Shown piece by piece: positions 1 to 7,760 of a stretch of DNA of 9,457 bases; within the stretch, counting starts at the first letter, position 1, and each line of letters begins with the position of its first letter. The position numbers and the translations under genes are program-made. Source of the stretch: Glaciecola sp. UBA1851 (GTDB lineage: Bacteria; Pseudomonadota; Gammaproteobacteria; Enterobacterales; Alteromonadaceae). The notes under the pieces are model-generated. The model was not told the origin of the DNA. It ran no database searches and saw only the letters and a list, made by a program, of their open reading frames with translations. The stretch spans positions 20,869 through 30,325 of the forward strand of contig DDIL01000088.1 in NCBI GenBank assembly GCA_002338515.1, given 5' to 3'.

Positions 1-20
1 AGTGGGAACCTCCAACCACA
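1..20 (+). repeat. Partial palindromic repeat, cut by window edge
   Basis: The first 20 bases (AGTGGGAACCTCCAACCACA) repeat at 41-60 with one mismatch, a 40-bp period. This is the right half of the hairpin unit seen whole at 22-53. The left half of the unit, and possibly more copies, must lie outside the window. Confidence 0.75.
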
Positions 21-21
21 C

Positions 22-53
22 CCTAGGTCATTTCCACGGAAGTGGGAACCTCC
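22..53 (+). repeat. REP-like palindromic repeat, left arm of an inverted pair
   Basis: The unit begins with CCTAGGTCATT and holds a short inverted repeat (TTCCAC, then GTGGGAA) that can form a hairpin. It is inversely repeated at 136-167 with a few mismatches, so 22-167 can be read as a roughly 146-bp element with 32-bp inverted ends. The interior is AT-rich and has its own small dyad: AAAATAA at 99-105 and TTATTTT at 110-116. No ORF lies inside. This could be a MITE-like non-autonomous element or just two REP-like copies in opposite orientation; no clear target-site duplication was seen. Confidence 0.65.
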
Positions 54-135
54 AACAACACAAGAAGTGTTTAAATAAAGATAGTATTTAGGTTATTGAA
101 AATAAAGAGTTATTTTGAAGTTGCTATGCTATTTA

Positions 136-167
136 GGGGGTTCCCACTGTTGTGGGAATGACCTAGG
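136..167 (-). repeat. REP-like palindromic repeat, right arm of the inverted pair
   Basis: Read on the minus strand this is CCTAGGTCATTCCCAC, then AACA, then GTGGGAACC: a 7-bp stem (TTCCCAC/GTGGGAA) closed by a 4-base loop. It is a cleaner copy than the one at 22-53. It lies downstream of the leftward permease gene, but no T-run follows the stem, so it is not a canonical intrinsic terminator. Confidence 0.7.
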
Positions 168-333
168 TTGATTTTGAAAAATAGGAAAAATCTTATATAA
201 AAATCCGTCCACAACCTGCCTCAAGGCTGTCTGAAAACAGATAAACCCAAACAATAATTAGGGTAAAAATTTATTAACAGCATTTCTTTATGAGTTCAAT
301 TGAAACAACAGGTAGGCTTTAAACGTAAGCCAC
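168..333. other. Non-coding stretch with nothing clear
   Basis: This AT-rich spacer lies downstream of the permease stop codon. I see no convincing gene, promoter or terminator. A weak 5-bp stem (GGCTT/AAGCC, about 315-331) lies just past the stop, but no T-run follows it on the minus strand. Confidence 0.5.
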
Positions 334-1665
334 TTACTTCAAATCAAACAAATACCTAAGCAAAAACACTGCAGCCATAATATAGGTAATAACGCTTACT
401 TTTTTATAGTCGCCCGTGCCTAACCTTATGCCCACATAAGTAATAAACCCTAATGCAATGCCTTCACTAATACTGAATGTCAAAGGCATAGCCATTAGCG
501 CGATAGTAGCGGTCGCTACACTAGCAACATCATCAAAATCGAGTGTACGAATAGAGTCCATCATAAATATACCCACCATAACTAAGGCGGGTGTGGTTGC
601 CATTAGAGGAATGACTAACATCAAGGGCGTTAAGAATAAGGCTAGTAAAAAGCATATGCCTACAACCACTGCTGTTAAACCGGTTCGGCCTCCTGCTGCG
701 GCACCAGCGGCTGATTCTACGTAACTTGTTACTGGCGATGTGCCTAAACCTGCGCCTACCATACTTGCTGCCGCATCGGCAGTCATAGCTGGCCCCATTT
801 TTGGTAGGTTACCTTCAGCATCAGTAAGCTTAGCGCGTTTTGATACACCTATTAATGTGCCTATGGTATCGAACATATTAACAAACATTAGGGCAAATAT
901 TAGGTCCCATGTGGTAGCGAAATTCACAATCGGATACATTAAATCCATGGCAAAAAATGTATCGCTAATGGGTGCGGGTAAACCAACTATTCCCTCAGGT
1001 GAGGCGGTTAAATAACCCGACTCAGTTGGAATAAATACACCAATAACAGTGAGTGCAATAATAGAAATTAATATGGCACCCGTTACTTTTTTAATCACTA
1101 GAATGACTGTAAAAATAATTCCTACAAAAGCTAGCAAAACCGCAGGGTTGGATAGGTCTCCTAAGCTAACAAAAGTGGCTGGATTATCTACTATAAGCCC
1201 AGCATTTTTTAACCCAATAAAAGCAATAAATAACCCAATGCCACATTGCACACCAATTTTTAATGAAGCAGGAATTGAGTCTGCTATTTTTTTACGTACC
1301 CCTGAAATAGTCAGAAAAAAGAATAACACCCCGTTATAAAACACAATGCCCAATGCAGCTTCCCAAGGTACTTCTCTTGACATACAAATGGTAAATGCAA
1401 AAAACGCATTTAAGCCCATGCCAGGCGCTAAAGCGATAGGGTAATTTGTTAGCCACGCCATTAACAGCGTACCTATACAGGCAGCCAATGCGGTAACGGT
1501 TATTAACCCCTCAACGGGCATACCACTAAGCCCTAAAATACTAGGATTGACAATTAATATGTAAGACATAGCAGCGAAGGTAGTTAACCCTGCAATCACT
1601 TCTGTTTTAATAGTGGTTGCATGTTTAGATAATTGAAAATAGTTTTCTAACAAGCGCGAGATCAT
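334..1665 (-). CDS. AzgA-type NCS2 purine base permease
   Basis: This 443-residue inner-membrane protein belongs to the nucleobase-cation symporter-2 superfamily, AzgA (adenine/guanine/hypoxanthine) branch. Family length and hallmarks fit: NYPIALAPGMGLNAFFAF at 74-91, FDTIGTLIG at 265-273, GTSPVTSYVESAAG at 308-321 with E317, and GGRTGLTAVVVG at 325-336. The rest is a run of hydrophobic segments, consistent with the family's 12-14 membrane spans. Known relatives (AdeP, AdeQ, GhxP, GhxQ, PbuG) take up adenine, guanine or hypoxanthine by proton symport. The exact substrate cannot be read from sequence, but the divergent adenine deaminase neighbour makes adenine or hypoxanthine likely. The start is supported by AAGGAA on the minus strand (1671-1676), five bases before the ATG at 1663-1665. 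A RutR-like dyad lies about 77 bp upstream. The gene appears intact. Confidence 0.93.
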   Translation of the reverse strand: MISRLLENYFQLSKHATTIKTEVIAGLTTFAAMSYILIVNPSILGLSGMPVEGLITVTALAACIGTLLMAWLTNYPIALAPGMGLNAFFAFTICMSREVPWEAALGIVFYNGVLFFFLTISGVRKKIADSIPASLKIGVQCGIGLFIAFIGLKNAGLIVDNPATFVSLGDLSNPAVLLAFVGIIFTVILVIKKVTGAILISIIALTVIGVFIPTESGYLTASPEGIVGLPAPISDTFFAMDLMYPIVNFATTWDLIFALMFVNMFDTIGTLIGVSKRAKLTDAEGNLPKMGPAMTADAAASMVGAGLGTSPVTSYVESAAGAAAGGRTGLTAVVVGICFLLALFLTPLMLVIPLMATTPALVMVGIFMMDSIRTLDFDDVASVATATIALMAMPLTFSISEGIALGFITYVGIRLGTGDYKKVSVITYIMAAVFLLRYLFDLK

Positions 1666-1706
1666 CGAGTTTCCTTTTTAACTACTACGTTTTGTATGTG
1701 TTTTTT

Positions 1707-1737
1707 ACTATAAGGCTATGAAGTCTAATTGAAGCAA
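1707..1737 (-). promoter_or_regulatory. Candidate promoter of the purine permease gene
   Basis: On the minus strand TATAGT (1712-1707) is a good -10 box. TTGCTT (1737-1732) is a possible -35 box, though the 19-bp spacing is long. The -35 would overlap the arm of the large dyad at 1733-1766, so a bound repressor could block polymerase. Assigned by eye only. Confidence 0.35.
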
Positions 1738-1766
1738 GTATTTGACCACTTGGTCAAATACTTGCT
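1733..1766. promoter_or_regulatory. Perfect 16-bp inverted repeat with a RutR-like operator core
   Basis: Two perfect 16-bp arms (AGCAAGTATTTGACCA and its reverse complement) flank a central CT. The core at 1742-1757, TTGACCA-CT-TGGTCAA, matches the consensus I recall for RutR, a TetR-family regulator of pyrimidine and purine breakdown genes in E. coli (TTGACCA-nn-TGGTCAA). It lies between two divergent purine genes and overlaps the likely -35 of the permease. I infer an operator for a RutR-like TetR regulator. No regulator gene is in the window, so the binding protein and ligand are unknown. Confidence 0.7.
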
Positions 1767-1840
1767 AAGTAATTTTGGTAGCGAATTATTTAGTCTAAAG
1801 ATATTCATATAAAGCCTTGGTAAATTGCTGAAAATTAAAG

Positions 1841-1869
1841 GTTAATATTTTCTTGAAAGAAGTATTAAC
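1841..1869. promoter_or_regulatory. Imperfect dyad upstream of adenine deaminase
   Basis: GTTAATA (1841-1847) is mirrored by TATTAAC (1863-1869), with partial further symmetry inside (TTCTT, then AAGAA). This 29-bp dyad lies 110-138 bp before the deaminase start. It could be a regulator-binding site or chance symmetry in AT-rich DNA. I recognise no regulator for it. Confidence 0.35.
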
Positions 1870-1908
1870 TGAGTTGTGTTTAAAGTAAACCTGTATTTTC
1901 TAAACAAT

Positions 1909-1933
1909 AATTGTATCGCATGTCTATACAATT
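1909..1933. promoter_or_regulatory. 8-bp inverted repeat just upstream of adenine deaminase
   Basis: AATTGTAT (1909-1916) and ATACAATT (1926-1933) form a perfect 8-bp inverted repeat with a 9-base spacer, ending 45 bp before the adenine deaminase ATG. Position and symmetry suit an operator or the promoter zone. I could not fit a clean sigma-70 -35/-10 pair with normal spacing in this region. Confidence 0.35.
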
Positions 1934-1978
1934 GCATCAAATAGGTGCATGGTAACACTATATTAAAAGGAAGAGCTT

Positions 1979-2998
1979 ATGGATAAATCACGATTAAATC
2001 ATTTAATTGGTATATTGCCTAAAGCAGAATTGCACTTACATATAGAAGGTTCACTGGAACCTGAGCTTATGTGGGAGTTGTCACAAAAGCACAATATAGT
2101 GCTCCCATATAAAAATGTTGAAGAAATTAAAGACGCTTATGCATTTGAAGACTTACAAAGCTTTTTGGATTTGTATTATCAGGGGGCAAATGTTTTATGT
2201 GATGAAGACGATTATTTCAAGCTAATGTGGGCATATTTAGTGAAATGCAAAGAGCAAAACGTAGTACACACTGAAATTATGTTCGACCCTCAAACTCATA
2301 CCGAGCGAGGCATTGGATTTGATGTGTTTATGAGAGGGTTTTCAAAAGCAATCAATAAAGCCAAAGAAGAGTTTGGAATAAGCGTTTATTTGATTATGTG
2401 TTTTTTAAGGCATTTAAGTGAAAAAAGCGCATTTGAAACACTACAAAACGCCAAGCCCTATTATGGCATGATAACTGCTGTTGGTTTAGACAGTTCAGAA
2501 TTAAATAATCCTCCTGGTAAATTTGAACAAGTGTTTAGCAAAGCGCAAGACTTAGGTTTCAAATGTGTTGCACATGCAGGTGAAGAGGGGCCAGCTCAAT
2601 ATATATGGGATGCAATTTTAACGCTTAACGTTGATAGAGTTGATCATGGCGTAAGGTGCATTGAAGATCCAAAGCTTATCGCATATTTAAAGCACCACCA
2701 AATTCCTTTAACGGTTTGCCCGCTTAGTAACTTAAAATTATGTGTTATTGATAATATGGCAAAGCACAATATATTAATATTATTAGAAGAGGGAATAGTG
2801 GTTACGGTCAATGCCGATGATCCGTCGTATTTTGGTGGATATTTAAATGAAAACTTTCATGCGTTGTACGATGCACTTCCTATGACGGAAACGCAGTTTA
2901 TACAATTAATAAAAAATGGTTTCAAAGCGAGTTTCTTACCAACCGAAAAACAACATAAGTGGTTAGATGAAATTGAACGACACCTTGTGAAAGCGTGA
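1979..2998 (+). CDS. Adenine deaminase (adenosine deaminase superfamily)
   Basis: This 339-residue cytosolic zinc hydrolase is predicted to convert adenine to hypoxanthine and ammonia. The metal and catalytic residues of the adenosine/adenine deaminase fold are all present: H19 and H21 (ELHLHIEGS), H199 and E202 (AHAGEE), H223 (VDHG) and D280/D281 (NADDP). Subfamily marks favour adenine over adenosine: LDSSELNNPPGKF at 170-182, CPLSNLKLCV at 247-256 and DDPSYFGGY at 280-288. These match the Aah1 / Pseudomonas adenine deaminase type as I remember it. A279 stands where I expect serine in SVNSDDP. Automated pipelines may label it adenosine deaminase (add). The start is well supported by AAGGAAG at 1967-1973, five bases before ATG. 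It is divergent from the purine permease, fitting uptake followed by deamination. No clear terminator follows. Confidence 0.9.
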   Translation: MDKSRLNHLIGILPKAELHLHIEGSLEPELMWELSQKHNIVLPYKNVEEIKDAYAFEDLQSFLDLYYQGANVLCDEDDYFKLMWAYLVKCKEQNVVHTEIMFDPQTHTERGIGFDVFMRGFSKAINKAKEEFGISVYLIMCFLRHLSEKSAFETLQNAKPYYGMITAVGLDSSELNNPPGKFEQVFSKAQDLGFKCVAHAGEEGPAQYIWDAILTLNVDRVDHGVRCIEDPKLIAYLKHHQIPLTVCPLSNLKLCVIDNMAKHNILILLEEGIVVTVNADDPSYFGGYLNENFHALYDALPMTETQFIQLIKNGFKASFLPTEKQHKWLDEIERHLVKA

Positions 2999-3234
2999 TT
3001 GCTTTATTAAACATCAGCACTTGACGCATAACAGTTGCCAACTTGTGTATCCTTTTGTATTACGCAATCCTAATAGTATGCAGAGGGCCTTTTAAGTTGC
3101 AAACTCTTAACCATAGTGCTAGCTTTTGACTAAACTTAAATCCTTTAAAATTTTGAAAAGTTGCAGCAAATTCAATTAATTAATGGATGTTGAGTAGGCC
3201 ACTAAAAAATAAATAAAATAAAACGGATTGGCTA

Positions 3235-6200
3235 ATGAAAAAAAAGGTGCGTATTTTCATTTCATCTCCTAGCGATGTTGAAATTGAAAGACATATTGCT
3301 CTTCAAGTCATTCAAAGGCTTGAAAAAAGGTATGCTAATGTTCTCGATATCAAACCCATTCTTTGGGAAAGAGAACCTCTTCTAGCAAGTGGGCACTTCC
3401 AAGATGCACTAGATCCCAGAGTCGCAGACATTATGGTGTGCATGTTATGGTCTCGTCTTGGCTCTCCATTACCTAACAGTTTTACCGGTAATGATGGACA
3501 AACAGGCTTGACTGGCAGTGAGTGGGAGTTCGAAAAGGCCTTGCAGTCTTACGAGCAAACAGGCAAGCCAGAATTATTGGTTTACAGAAAAACGTCGAGA
3601 ATTTCCACTAATTTAGACGACATTAATAAGGCACAGCTTGCACTGGATCAAAAGAAGAAAGTTGAAGAGTTTTTCTTAAAGCATTTTCATAACCAAGATG
3701 AACTATCTACCTTTAAACGAGCATACTTTCCGTTTGATTTAAGTGATGAATTTGAGCAGCAACTAGAACTGCATTTACAACCCTTGCTTGAAAGTCATCT
3801 AAATAGTGATGACGAGCATGCTTTTGTTTCTTGGTTTGAAGGCTCACCTTTCCAAGGTTTATCCGCTTTTGAGGAAAAGCACAATCCTGTTTTTTTCGGC
3901 CGCACTAAAGCTACTGGCGACGTTCTTTCGCAATACCAAAGACAAATAAAAGCGCAAAAAAACTTCCTTATGATAAGCGGCATGAGTGGCTGTGGTAAAT
4001 CATCTTTGTTAAACGCCGGTATTTTACCGCTTATTAAAACCCCTCGAGTTGTGGATTTTAACGTCGGTTATATAGAAGTAATCCGGTTTAGACTTTTTGA
4101 CTTTACAGAAGACCGTCATCCCTTACTTCTGCTTTGTGAACAGATTATTAATAGCTTAGCTGTATTTACTGAATTAGGCATTGACGCTGAAACATTAGTT
4201 GAACAAATACAGAAGTCGCCTAAATCGTTGGTAAATACATTTACAAAGATATGTTCTTTCTTAGCACAAGCCAATAGTTTACATGCAAACCTTGAAGCAA
4301 GAGTGCAGTTAATTATTGATCAGGCCGAGGAAAATTTTACTAATAAATTTATTTCTAGTGAACAGCAAACAGAGTTCTGGCACGGCATTGAAATGCTCAC
4401 AAATACAAAGTATGTATGGTGCTTAGGAACCATTAGGAGTGATTTTGTAGGGCACGGACAAAATACACCGCTATTTACACTAATGAGAGGGGAGGGCGAC
4501 TATAAACTTCAACCCCCGAATATATCTGAGCTTAGACAAATAATTGAAGAGCCAGCAAAAGCTGCCGGAGTTGAGTTTGAAAAAGATGAATATAATGTAT
4601 CTTTATCTGAAATAATTTTACAGGATAGTAAAGCGCAAGATGGTTCTTTACCCTTGATTGCTTTTTGCTTGGATGAGCTATATCGGCTAGCCAATAAGGA
4701 TACCACCGAACATATAACGCTTAGCTTACAACATTATCAAGAAACGCTGCGTGGTATTGGAGGTGCTATAACCAATAAAGCTGAGTTTTTAACGCAACAA
4801 ATGCAAACCGAAGGCGTTAATGTTGATAATCTTTTTCCTAAATTATTCAATACGCTCATTCAAGTTAATCCAGATGCTACTAAGCAAACGGCGACCGCAA
4901 AGATAGTAGATAAAGGTATATTTGGGGAAAATGAAGACCTGAATATGTTAGTTGAAACATTTATTTCAGCACGATTAATTACGGTATCTGGATCGTCGAT
5001 TCGCCTAGCACATGAAACGTTAATAACTAGATGGCAAAGAATAGGTCAATGGTTAGCCACTGATCGAGAGTTTCAAACATTCAAAGCAAAAGTCGAGCGA
5101 GACACATCTGTTTGGAAACAAGAAAATAAATCTAAATCTCGATTATTAAATAAAGGGAAGCCATTAAGTGATGCAACTACATGGTTGAGTCATCGTGCTG
5201 ACGATTTATTGCCAGACACAATTTCGTTTATTCAATTAAGTATCAAAAATGAAGCGTCTAAACGTTTGAGGCGTATCATGATGATAACAGGAACGTTTGT
5301 TGTGTTAGTTGGTTTAACCATTTATTCATTCTTCCAACAGCAACAGGCTATTGAGAACGAACAACTTGCTTTAGAGCAAAAGCAGCGAGTTGAAGCGTTA
5401 TTAGATAATGTGCGACAAAATCTAGATTTTATGACCACTGATCTGAAGGATGTATTAGAAGCTTATGCTCCTTCTTCAAAGCGCATTCCTGTGATGGAAA
5501 AAGTTGATAAATTAAGTGAGTCGCTTTTCCAAGAGGGTAATTCGAGTATTAATAGAGACTTAGCGACACAGGCAACTATTATTACTCAGAAAGCTGATTT
5601 AATGCAGTTAAATACTTCGTTGGACCCCGCTTCCTCTCTTGATTTATACAAAAAAGCGTTAGAAATTAGAAAGTCGCTAGTGTTACAGGAACCTAATAAT
5701 ATTGACTACCAATTGACACTTGCCACTAGTTATTTAAACCTCGGTATTGCTTATGAGCGCGATGGTAAAGCCGTACTAGGGGAAACATATTTACTTAACG
5801 CTTTAGAGATATTACAAAAAGTACTTATTATATCTCCCAAAAGTATGGAGGCGAAATTAAACCTCGTTGCTATTTATCAAGCTTTATCAGACAGCTATTC
5901 TTCTACCGGTGATGCGGATAAATCGGTAACTATGGCGAAAACTTCCATTTCCCTCATTCAACAATTACTTGAAGAATCACCAAATAATAGTGCACTTTTG
6001 GGGAGTTTATATAACGCTCATGGCACACTCGGGGAGGCTCAACAACTTCGTGGGAATGCTCTTTCGGCTGTTAATTCAATTGAAAAAGCAATATTAATAG
6101 CTGAAAAATTACTGTTAAGCGACCCTACAAATTTAACGCTATTAGATGATTTAAGTTATTACTATGAGTTACTTGGTAACGCTCAACAAGAGAGTTTAAG

Positions 6201-7335
6201 TTTAGAATTATCTTTAGATTCTTTACTGAAATCAAAGTCATTGGCTCAAGAGTTAGTCAAGCTTGACCCAGATAATAATCAGTTTCAACAAGCATTGAGT
6301 TCTGCATATTTCAGACTAGGTGAAGTATATGAACAAACATTAGAATTGAATAAAAGTCTTGATTCATACAAACGAGCGTTAGCGTTAGATTTGGATATTC
6401 TGCAAAAGGATCCTAACAACTTTCATATTAAACAGAAAGTAGCGTTTGATTACCAATCCGTTGGATACGTATATAACAAATTAGGTAAAAGTGAAGAAGC
6501 GTTTGAGTCATCTGAAAAAGGAATAGCAATTTTTTCGAAGCTTGCGCAGCAGCAACCAAGTGTTGCAATAGTGCAATCGGATTATGCTCGATTGCTTTTA
6601 ACCAGTGGAGATAATTACGTTACCACAGAAAACTTTGAACAAGCTCTCAATTTATACGAACAGTCTAAAACTATTACAAATAAACTGTTAGAGAAAGAGC
6701 CGAATAACGCAAAACATCTCGATGATTTAGCGTTAGTGGTAGAGCGTATTGCGCTTACACAAATTGACCAAGCTGAGTATGAAAAAGCTTTTGCAAATTA
6801 TATGAAAGTATATGAAATCCTTACCGATTTATCAGTACGTGACCCAAACAACAAGTTTTATAAACGCAATGCGGCTATGGCATTACTAGGCCTTGGCGAT
6901 ATAAAAGGCGCGCAAGGTAAAATGGCAGAATCAATGGATTATTATGAACAAGAATTGTCACTTCGCCGAAATATTTTTAATCAAGACACAAATAGTTCAA
7001 AAGATCAGCGAGCGTTAAGAGGTGCGTTGATAACGGTTGCAGATGTTTATTTTGTAAATGGTCAAATAGATAAAGCAACGATATATATTCAGGAGGCTAT
7101 TGAGTTGTCGGACATACTAGTGAAAACTCAGCCAAACAATTACCCTTTTAAATTAGAACAATATGATGCGTATGATTTTATGATCGAACTAAAAGAGGCA
7201 GTGGGTGATTCTATGCAGGCATCTCATTATGCTAAAAAAGCCATTCAGATATTAGAGTTTTTAGCGTCGCAAAAGTTTCTAAATGAAAACGACTCACAAA
7301 ACCTCGAAAGGCTTAAAACAACCTATAAAGAATAA
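3235..7335 (+). CDS. DUF4062-nSTAND1 NTPase with membrane anchor and 48-residue TPR solenoid
   Basis: This 1366-residue multidomain protein has no assigned function. Residues 5-120 look like DUF4062, a TIR-like alpha/beta domain (VRIFISSPSDVEIER at 5-19, SEWEFE at 95-100). Residues 204-610 are an nSTAND1-type P-loop NTPase: leader GLSAFEEK...FFGR (208-223), Walker A GMSGCGKS (249-256), Walker B LIIDQAEE (359-366), GTIRSDF (398-404), LPLIAFCLDELY (472-483), and a winged-helix-like AHETLITRWQR (592-602). Residues 681-700 form one hydrophobic span, preceded by KRLRR (676-680). A Gln/Glu-rich, probably coiled-coil stretch follows (701-740), then eleven TPR-like units of 48 residues (820-1347). 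STAND NTPases act as ligand-triggered switches, many in phage defence or stress signalling; here the NTPase would link a TIR-like effector to a TPR sensor. The ATG at 3235 abuts the domain start, but only weak GGATTGG (3225-3231) serves as ribosome site. The 236-bp gap before it shows no clear promoter. The gene appears single and intact. Confidence 0.9.
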   Translation: MKKKVRIFISSPSDVEIERHIALQVIQRLEKRYANVLDIKPILWEREPLLASGHFQDALDPRVADIMVCMLWSRLGSPLPNSFTGNDGQTGLTGSEWEFEKALQSYEQTGKPELLVYRKTSRISTNLDDINKAQLALDQKKKVEEFFLKHFHNQDELSTFKRAYFPFDLSDEFEQQLELHLQPLLESHLNSDDEHAFVSWFEGSPFQGLSAFEEKHNPVFFGRTKATGDVLSQYQRQIKAQKNFLMISGMSGCGKSSLLNAGILPLIKTPRVVDFNVGYIEVIRFRLFDFTEDRHPLLLLCEQIINSLAVFTELGIDAETLVEQIQKSPKSLVNTFTKICSFLAQANSLHANLEARVQLIIDQAEENFTNKFISSEQQTEFWHGIEMLTNTKYVWCLGTIRSDFVGHGQNTPLFTLMRGEGDYKLQPPNISELRQIIEEPAKAAGVEFEKDEYNVSLSEIILQDSKAQDGSLPLIAFCLDELYRLANKDTTEHITLSLQHYQETLRGIGGAITNKAEFLTQQMQTEGVNVDNLFPKLFNTLIQVNPDATKQTATAKIVDKGIFGENEDLNMLVETFISARLITVSGSSIRLAHETLITRWQRIGQWLATDREFQTFKAKVERDTSVWKQENKSKSRLLNKGKPLSDATTWLSHRADDLLPDTISFIQLSIKNEASKRLRRIMMITGTFVVLVGLTIYSFFQQQQAIENEQLALEQKQRVEALLDNVRQNLDFMTTDLKDVLEAYAPSSKRIPVMEKVDKLSESLFQEGNSSINRDLATQATIITQKADLMQLNTSLDPASSLDLYKKALEIRKSLVLQEPNNIDYQLTLATSYLNLGIAYERDGKAVLGETYLLNALEILQKVLIISPKSMEAKLNLVAIYQALSDSYSSTGDADKSVTMAKTSISLIQQLLEESPNNSALLGSLYNAHGTLGEAQQLRGNALSAVNSIEKAILIAEKLLLSDPTNLTLLDDLSYYYELLGNAQQESLSLELSLDSLLKSKSLAQELVKLDPDNNQFQQALSSAYFRLGEVYEQTLELNKSLDSYKRALALDLDILQKDPNNFHIKQKVAFDYQSVGYVYNKLGKSEEAFESSEKGIAIFSKLAQQQPSVAIVQSDYARLLLTSGDNYVTTENFEQALNLYEQSKTITNKLLEKEPNNAKHLDDLALVVERIALTQIDQAEYEKAFANYMKVYEILTDLSVRDPNNKFYKRNAAMALLGLGDIKGAQGKMAESMDYYEQELSLRRNIFNQDTNSSKDQRALRGALITVADVYFVNGQIDKATIYIQEAIELSDILVKTQPNNYPFKLEQYDAYDFMIELKEAVGDSMQASHYAKKAIQILEFLASQKFLNENDSQNLERLKTTYKE
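5692..7275 (+). repeat. Coding region for eleven tandem 48-residue TPR-like units
   Basis: The loop position that usually reads PNN (proline, or its equivalent) recurs at residues 820, 868, 916, 964, 1012, 1060, 1108, 1156, 1204, 1252 and 1300. The phase is exactly 48 residues (144 bp) with no insertion or deletion. A typical unit runs DPNN, then LA..Y..LG..Y...G, then A...Y.KAL.I...LL. The tenth unit has T1252 in place of proline. Units differ clearly at DNA level, so this is old duplication held in register by selection. The same 48-residue unit type occurs, as I recall, in other bacterial STAND and kinase proteins. Confidence 0.88.
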
Positions 7336-7468
7336 GGTTTTCAACCTGTCATTACCGCGAATGCGGTAATCTATCTAGTACAACCCGTCTTTACCGCGAA
7401 CGCGGTAACCTACCAAGCCCAACCCGTCTTTACCGCGAATGCGGTAATCTACCAAGCCCAACCCGTCT

Positions 7469-7614
7469 TTACCGCGAACGCGGTAACCTCCAAAATCGGT
7501 ATAGAAAGCCAGAGTGCTATTCGACTTCACTGCGCTTTTTGGGAGATACTCGCCGTCGCGAGTATGACTAAGTTATTGCCGCGAATGCGGTAATCTATCT
7601 AGTACAACCCGTCT
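7469..7614 (+). repeat. 146-bp tandem repeat, copy 1
   Basis: This block holds two of the short palindromes plus an intervening segment of about 80 bp (from 7498). That segment contains a different hairpin: ATACTCGC (7546-7553), loop CGTC, GCGAGTAT (7558-7565). It is followed directly by a second copy with four differences. Confidence 0.9.
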
Positions 7615-7760
7615 TTACCGCGAACGCGGTAACCTCCAAAATCGGTATAGAAAGCCAGAGTGCTATTCGACTTCCCTGCGCTTTTTGGGAGATACTCGCC
7701 GTCGCGAGTATGACTAAGTTATTGCCGCGAACGCGATAATCTACCTAGTACAACCCGTCT
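7615..7760 (+). repeat. 146-bp tandem repeat, copy 2
   Basis: This differs from copy 1 at four positions by my hand alignment: A to C in the TTCACTG/TTCCCTG stretch, two changes in the second palindrome, and T to C in TATC/TACC. Its extra hairpin is at 7692-7711. Similarity to the unit continues to about 7789, where a third copy breaks off. Near-identity implies recent duplication. Confidence 0.9.

Noticed and set aside
458..1339. Three plus-strand ORFs of 88 to 96 residues
   Set aside because: They are antisense shadows of the permease gene, low in complexity, and have no ribosome sites.
3126..3151. Sigma-70 promoter for the STAND gene (TTGACT, then TAAAAT)
   Set aside because: Both boxes are good, but the 14-bp spacing is too short for a normal promoter, so I did not list it.
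3795..4706. Two minus-strand ORFs of 62 and 65 residues
   Set aside because: They are antisense to the nSTAND domain coding region and have no support of their own.
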